A program made the position numbers and the translations under genes. This document shows, in pieces, positions 5,601-7,444 of a stretch of 7,444 nucleotides of DNA. Position 1 is the first letter of the stretch; the number at the start of each line of letters is the position of its first letter. The stretch covers positions 69,937-77,380 of the forward strand of contig DHGL01000009.1 in NCBI GenBank assembly GCA_002402725.1, written 5' to 3'. Source of the DNA: Anaerolineaceae bacterium UBA4799. GTDB lineage: Bacteria; Chloroflexota; Anaerolineae; Anaerolineales; Anaerolineaceae. The notes beneath the pieces were generated by a model that saw only the letters and a program-made list of their open reading frames with translations, made no database searches and was not told the origin of the DNA.

Positions 5601-7444
5601 CGTTCACCACGCGGTAGCGGTACCATTTGGCACCCGGCACAGCCTTTACCGTCAACGTGGGGGTGGTGTCGGACGTGTACGCCTTGTCCAACGGTGTCAG
5701 CAGGGTTGGCGCGTCAGGCGCGTCCGTGTCCACGGTAAAGCTGCGCGCCGCAGACCAGGCCCCCGGCACGCCCACTTCATCAATCGCCCGAACGCGCCAG
5801 TAGTACGTATTATCATCCAGATCAAGTGCTGTATAATTCCGCTCAATTGGGTCCAGGTCGGTGACATCCAAGACCAAAGGAGTTGTGAAAGTTGAAGTTG
5901 TGCTGATTTGCAACTGATAAAGGTCATCATTCGCCACTTCAGACCAGGATAGGACTACATCGATCACCCTGAAAAAGGCTCCAGCAGCCGGCGCGGTCAG
6001 CGCCGGCGCCAGCGGCGGGTTCATCGAGAGGAATTGCAGGGATTTTTGATCAACCGTCTTCAGCGTTGACCACTCGCCCCAGGTGGTGCCAAAACGCGGA
6101 CGGATGCGCCAGTAGTAGGTCTTTCTGTTAACCAGGTCCGTGGCGTAGGCGTATGTAGAGGTTGTGGTGGTGGTGTTCAGCACAGTAGTGGAGAAGTTCT
6201 CGACCAGCGATAATTGGATGGTGTACAGGTTGGCGTTTGAGATATCCGACCAATCAAAGGTCACCTTTTTGGTTGCCAGTTTCTCCTGCACCGCGGGCTC
6301 AACAGCGAGGACATCAAAGGTCACCGCGTCTTCAGCGTAAAGACCGCCCGCGTCTGTACCCCAGAAGGTGATGGTCCCTCTCCCTGTCCAATCTACATCG
6401 GGTGTGGATACAGTGGCGACCCGGTCTGTGATATTGACCACCAGGTCGGTGTTGCCTGAAAAGCTCCAGTTTATCTCATCATCTGTATTATCCACATCCG
6501 AGATGTAGTCATCCAGGTTGATAGCAGCAAAACCAGCCTGACGCACCACCCACTGGTCAGGGATATTGGTTATCACTGGCGCATCATTGACCGCGCTCAC
6601 CGTGAAGTTAACAGCGTCTTCACCATAAAGTGCGTCAGGAGCGGTGGCGCGGAAGGTGATCACCTCCGACCCGAACCAGTCAGCCTGCGGGACGGTGATG
6701 GTGGCAACGCGGTCGCTGATGCTCACCCCCAGTTCAGTGTTCCCCGAGTAGGACCATGCCATATCTGCATCAGGGTTGTCATAATCCCGTACGTAATCAT
6801 CCAGGTTGATGACGGCGAAGGCTTCACCTTCATTGATGGTCTGGTCAGGGATGGTCACAGCGGGTGCGCGAGGTACAACGCTGAAAACGGCGCTGTCGGA
6901 GTCGGAGGCGTTCGAGGGATCAGTCGCGGTGAAGGTGATCGTTTCCGCACCAGCCCAGCCCACATCCGGCCAGGTGATGGTCGCCACGCGGTCAGTGATG
7001 CTCACAGTCAGGTCGGTGTTCCCTGCGTATGCCCAGGCGATCTCCGCGTCTGTGTTGTCGACATCGATCACATACTCATCCAGGTTGATCGTGGCGAAGT
7101 TATCTCCTTCGCCAATCTCCTGGTCAGGAATATCCATCACCATGGGCGGGTCATTCACCGCCAGCAGGTCAGCGTAAAAATTAACACCGCTGACGTCCTG
7201 CGTGACGAGCGGAACTTCCTGCGAAACCGGCACGAAGGCGTAGCCCGCCAGAGAAGGCGTGAGGCTGTAAACCTCGGGGGTGATGTCATCGATCAGGTAA
7301 TTTCCATCCGCGCCGCTTGCCACCGTATGCCCAATGCCGTCGCTCACCGTGACGCCTTCCAACGGCATGCCGTTGTAAGAGATATTACCGGAAATCGAAA
7401 GCAGCGGCAGGCCGGTGAAATTGATATTTGTTAAGCTCGTGCCG
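2659..7444 (-). CDS. Giant modular surface protein: carboxypeptidase-regulatory-like domain, 3 Ig/cadherin-like and 12 Fn3-like modules (5' end outside window)
   Basis: The frame stays open from the TAA at 2659-2661 to the right edge, giving 1594 visible residues. The ATG at 7366-7368 is not the true start: 25 in-frame codons before it (ending SISGNISYNG) continue the same domain. Order from the N-terminal side: a carboxypeptidase-regulatory/SdrB-like beta-sandwich (7444 to about 7165; YNGMPLEGVTVSDG, DGNYLID, LAGYAFVP); three Ig/cadherin-like repeats (about 7149-6290); twelve Fn3-like modules (about 6290-2662), each closing with YYWRVRA-x-WSA-x-FTVD or a variant. The last ten follow the order XYZ-WV-WV-XYZ. 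No enzyme motif is visible. The protein ends within four residues of the last strand (FTLKAP), with no LPXTG, membrane helix, dockerin or carbohydrate-binding module. Such proteins normally act as stalks or adhesins outside the cell; the ligand and export signal cannot be seen. Four cysteines only, two in each X module. Confidence 0.85.
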   Translation of the reverse strand, partial: GTSLTNINFTGLPLLSISGNISYNGMPLEGVTVSDGIGHTVASGADGNYLIDDITPEVYSLTPSLAGYAFVPVSQEVPLVTQDVSGVNFYADLLAVNDPPMVMDIPDQEIGEGDNFATINLDEYVIDVDNTDAEIAWAYAGNTDLTVSITDRVATITWPDVGWAGAETITFTATDPSNASDSDSAVFSVVPRAPAVTIPDQTINEGEAFAVINLDDYVRDYDNPDADMAWSYSGNTELGVSISDRVATITVPQADWFGSEVITFRATAPDALYGEDAVNFTVSAVNDAPVITNIPDQWVVRQAGFAAINLDDYISDVDNTDDEINWSFSGNTDLVVNITDRVATVSTPDVDWTGRGTITFWGTDAGGLYAEDAVTFDVLAVEPAVQEKLATKKVTFDWSDISNANLYTIQLSLVENFSTTVLNTTTTTSTYAYATDLVNRKTYYWRIRPRFGTTWGEWSTLKTVDQKSLQFLSMNPPLAPALTAPAAGAFFRVIDVVLSWSEVANDDLYQLQISTTSTFTTPLVLDVTDLDPIERNYTALDLDDNTYYWRVRAIDEVGVPGAWSAARSFTVDTDAPDAPTLLTPLDKAYTSDTTPTLTVKAVPGAKWYRYRVVNGTNCENEIVLTSGNLALTSWTAMTPALVYGDTYSWCAQSIDAAGNESPWSESEARPLTITFQNLPKPAAVTADTTPSFSWYAVPGAAGYELELEPVVEENNPASQSYFVSLGAVTGHTVPNIKALDAGVYQWRVKVYSPAITQWSPWRRLVILPGVPLLASPANGAYVKVNKPVLEWNQPDGAATYEVWVDNSSYFTSREYSAEVSASAHTLGEGTISMLPLDFSKLNDGRYYWKVRALDYLGNKSAWSAVRSVIVDTTQLAPLLSLPVNGGTANGTPTFSWKAAAGTKYYELVIEKKNGEIYEPFYNKPLLTVLYHRPTELINGINQTKPMEGEYQWKVIATDLAGNLSESSPWWTVTVTPLKPAAPVLLSPLSGAFINDGKADTDIVLTWKPVAYAASYSISVDDSSLFTTPVSGYPVSVGEATFTIPDGLLENNTKYYWRVQAVNSAVPAVIGSWSAYRYFTVDRSAPVLPSPMLSLPADGGTVFGSPTFSWKAAAGAKYYELVIEKKNGEIYEPFYNKPLLTVLYHRPTELINGINQTKPMEGEYQWKVIATDLAGNVSEESEVRTVTVTPLKPAAPVLVSPASGYFVNDGKTDIVLSWKPVAYAHHYEIFADTSIYFNTANKQTWSTDGSETSFRIPVDEYPLTESPLLEARYYWKVRAVNSAAPAVIGSWSSYRYFTVDRTAPATAPVLKLPANGAYTYDTTPALSVNALAQAKWYRFTVYQEGNCETNDGFVSPDVTTTSWSVPAAQVLPYDDGYHWCAKAIDAAGNESPWSETRAFTVTFQNLPKFAATTADTTPAFSWYAVSSAKGYLLEVVPVVEIGNTATHEYTVYLGVVTSHTIPNIKALDPGKYQWRLRVYSAAGSSESPWRELVILPPAPVLASPANGLVQSISLPVDLSWNAAAGAARYEVQVDNSSYFTSPEIKEKFTDGPETTMQIEVGLTIPTRYYWRIRAINYLGNPGAWSAARYFTLKAP
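3554..4266 (-). repeat. Direct repeat at the ends of the V modules (654-bp offset)
   Basis: 3554-3612 and 4208-4266 share almost the same sequence with about three differences, and encode the closing strand SWSxYRYFTVDR and the preceding VNSA motif. The offset is 15 bp larger than for the W repeat because V2 is five codons longer overall than V1; V1 in turn has a two-codon insertion (KADTD against KTD). Confidence 0.8.
3860..4739 (-). repeat. Near-identical direct repeat inside the W modules (639-bp offset)
   Basis: Positions 3920-4100 and 4559-4739 (181 bp each) agree at every base but one (3964 C against 4603 T), a synonymous change in a Glu codon. The copies lie 639 bp (213 codons) apart, one W plus one V module. 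A further identical 23-bp stretch in the same register lies at 3860-3882 and 4499-4521, at the start of the V modules. Sequence between these blocks is clearly more diverged, which points to a recent local duplication or gene conversion. Confidence 0.9.
6290..7149 (-). repeat. Three tandem Ig/cadherin-like repeats of about 96 residues
   Basis: Repeats lie at about 7149-6865, 6864-6577 and 6576-6290 and share IPDQ, INLDxYV, D-x-DN-x-D, GNTxLxV, DRVAT and W-x-G-x-x-TITF, with a VNDPP or VNDAP linker typical of tandem cadherin-like/Big domains. The D-x-DN-x-D motif (DVDNTD, DYDNPD, DVDNTD) resembles calcium-binding linkers of cadherin-like folds, so calcium-dependent stiffness is possible (inference). 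The third repeat has lost the NEGE segment, reading WVVRQAGFAAINLDDY, and is the least regular. Confidence 0.75.

Larger units (their letters stand above)
2662..5725 (-). repeat. Duplicated XYZ module triplet (copies 5725-4837 and 3548-2662)
   Basis: Two triplets of almost equal length (about 890 bp) bracket the WVWV centre. X copies share KWYR-x, NCE, WCA and IDAAGNESPWSE; Y copies share FQNLPK, TADTTP, FSWYAV and PNIKALD; Z copies share VILP, LASPANG and VDNSSYFTS. The common register between copies is 2181 bp (for example 3051 against 5232). DNA similarity is obvious but much lower than between the W copies, so the duplication is older. Confidence 0.8.
2662..6290 (-). repeat. Array of twelve Fn3-like modules
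   Basis: Approximate module limits in reading order: 1, 6290-6022; 2, 6021-5726; X1, 5725-5425; Y1, 5424-5149; Z1, 5148-4837; W1, 4836-4516; V1, 4515-4201; W2, 4200-3877; V2, 3876-3549; X2, 3548-3241; Y2, 3240-2971; Z2, 2970-2662. Each runs to about 90-110 residues, begins near P-x-L-x-x-P-x-x-G, has a central FSW or LSW tryptophan and ends with the YYWRVRA...WS strand pair. They resemble fibronectin type III domains common in bacterial exported proteins. Letters mark modules that are more like each other than like their neighbours. Confidence 0.75.

Overview
The window looks like a piece of a bacterial chromosome carrying cell-surface and secretion genes. The GC content is moderate in genes and visibly lower in the leader regions. 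Three protein-coding genes account for almost all of it, and two of them run off the window edges. The style of the proteins (secreted lytic transglycosylase with a Pro/Thr 'TPTPTPT' tail, very long exported proteins built from Ig-like and fibronectin-III-like modules, and a small S26-type peptidase) is most reminiscent of Chloroflexota, especially Anaerolineae. That assignment is inference from protein style, not from a marker gene.

Layout. (1) Positions 1-487, minus strand: a signal-peptidase-I-like serine peptidase of the Ser/His (S26B, archaeal/ER/SipW-like) type. It starts at a TTG near 487 and is cut off by the left edge. (2) Positions 488-636: a divergent regulatory region with a candidate promoter for each direction. 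Between them lies a very symmetric element: two AATCGATT palindromes 11 bp apart, flanked by an 8-bp inverted repeat, all centred on position 566. (3) Positions 637-2511, plus strand: an exported, cysteine-rich protein with a lytic-transglycosylase-like (SLT/lysozyme fold) domain and a Pro/Thr-rich tail. (4) Positions 2512-2658: a convergent intergenic gap with a hairpin terminator whose T-rich side serves the minus-strand gene. (5) Positions 2659-7444, minus strand: the C-terminal 1594 residues of a giant modular surface protein. It reads as a carboxypeptidase-regulatory-like domain, three Ig/cadherin-like repeats, then twelve fibronectin-III-like modules ending flush at the stop codon.

The most striking feature is the internal order of the giant protein. 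After two solitary Fn3-like modules, the remaining ten follow the order X-Y-Z-W-V-W-V-X-Y-Z. The two W modules share a 181-bp segment with a single synonymous difference, while the outer XYZ triplets have diverged much more. This indicates an old triplet duplication and a recent duplication or gene conversion in the middle. The only cysteines visible in this protein are one pair in each X module. Together the genes suggest a cell-envelope locus: a peptidase that may process exported proteins, a peptidoglycan-active secreted enzyme, and a long stalk-like surface protein. A functional link between them is not proven by the sequence. I see no tRNA, rRNA, CRISPR array, insertion sequence or phage gene.
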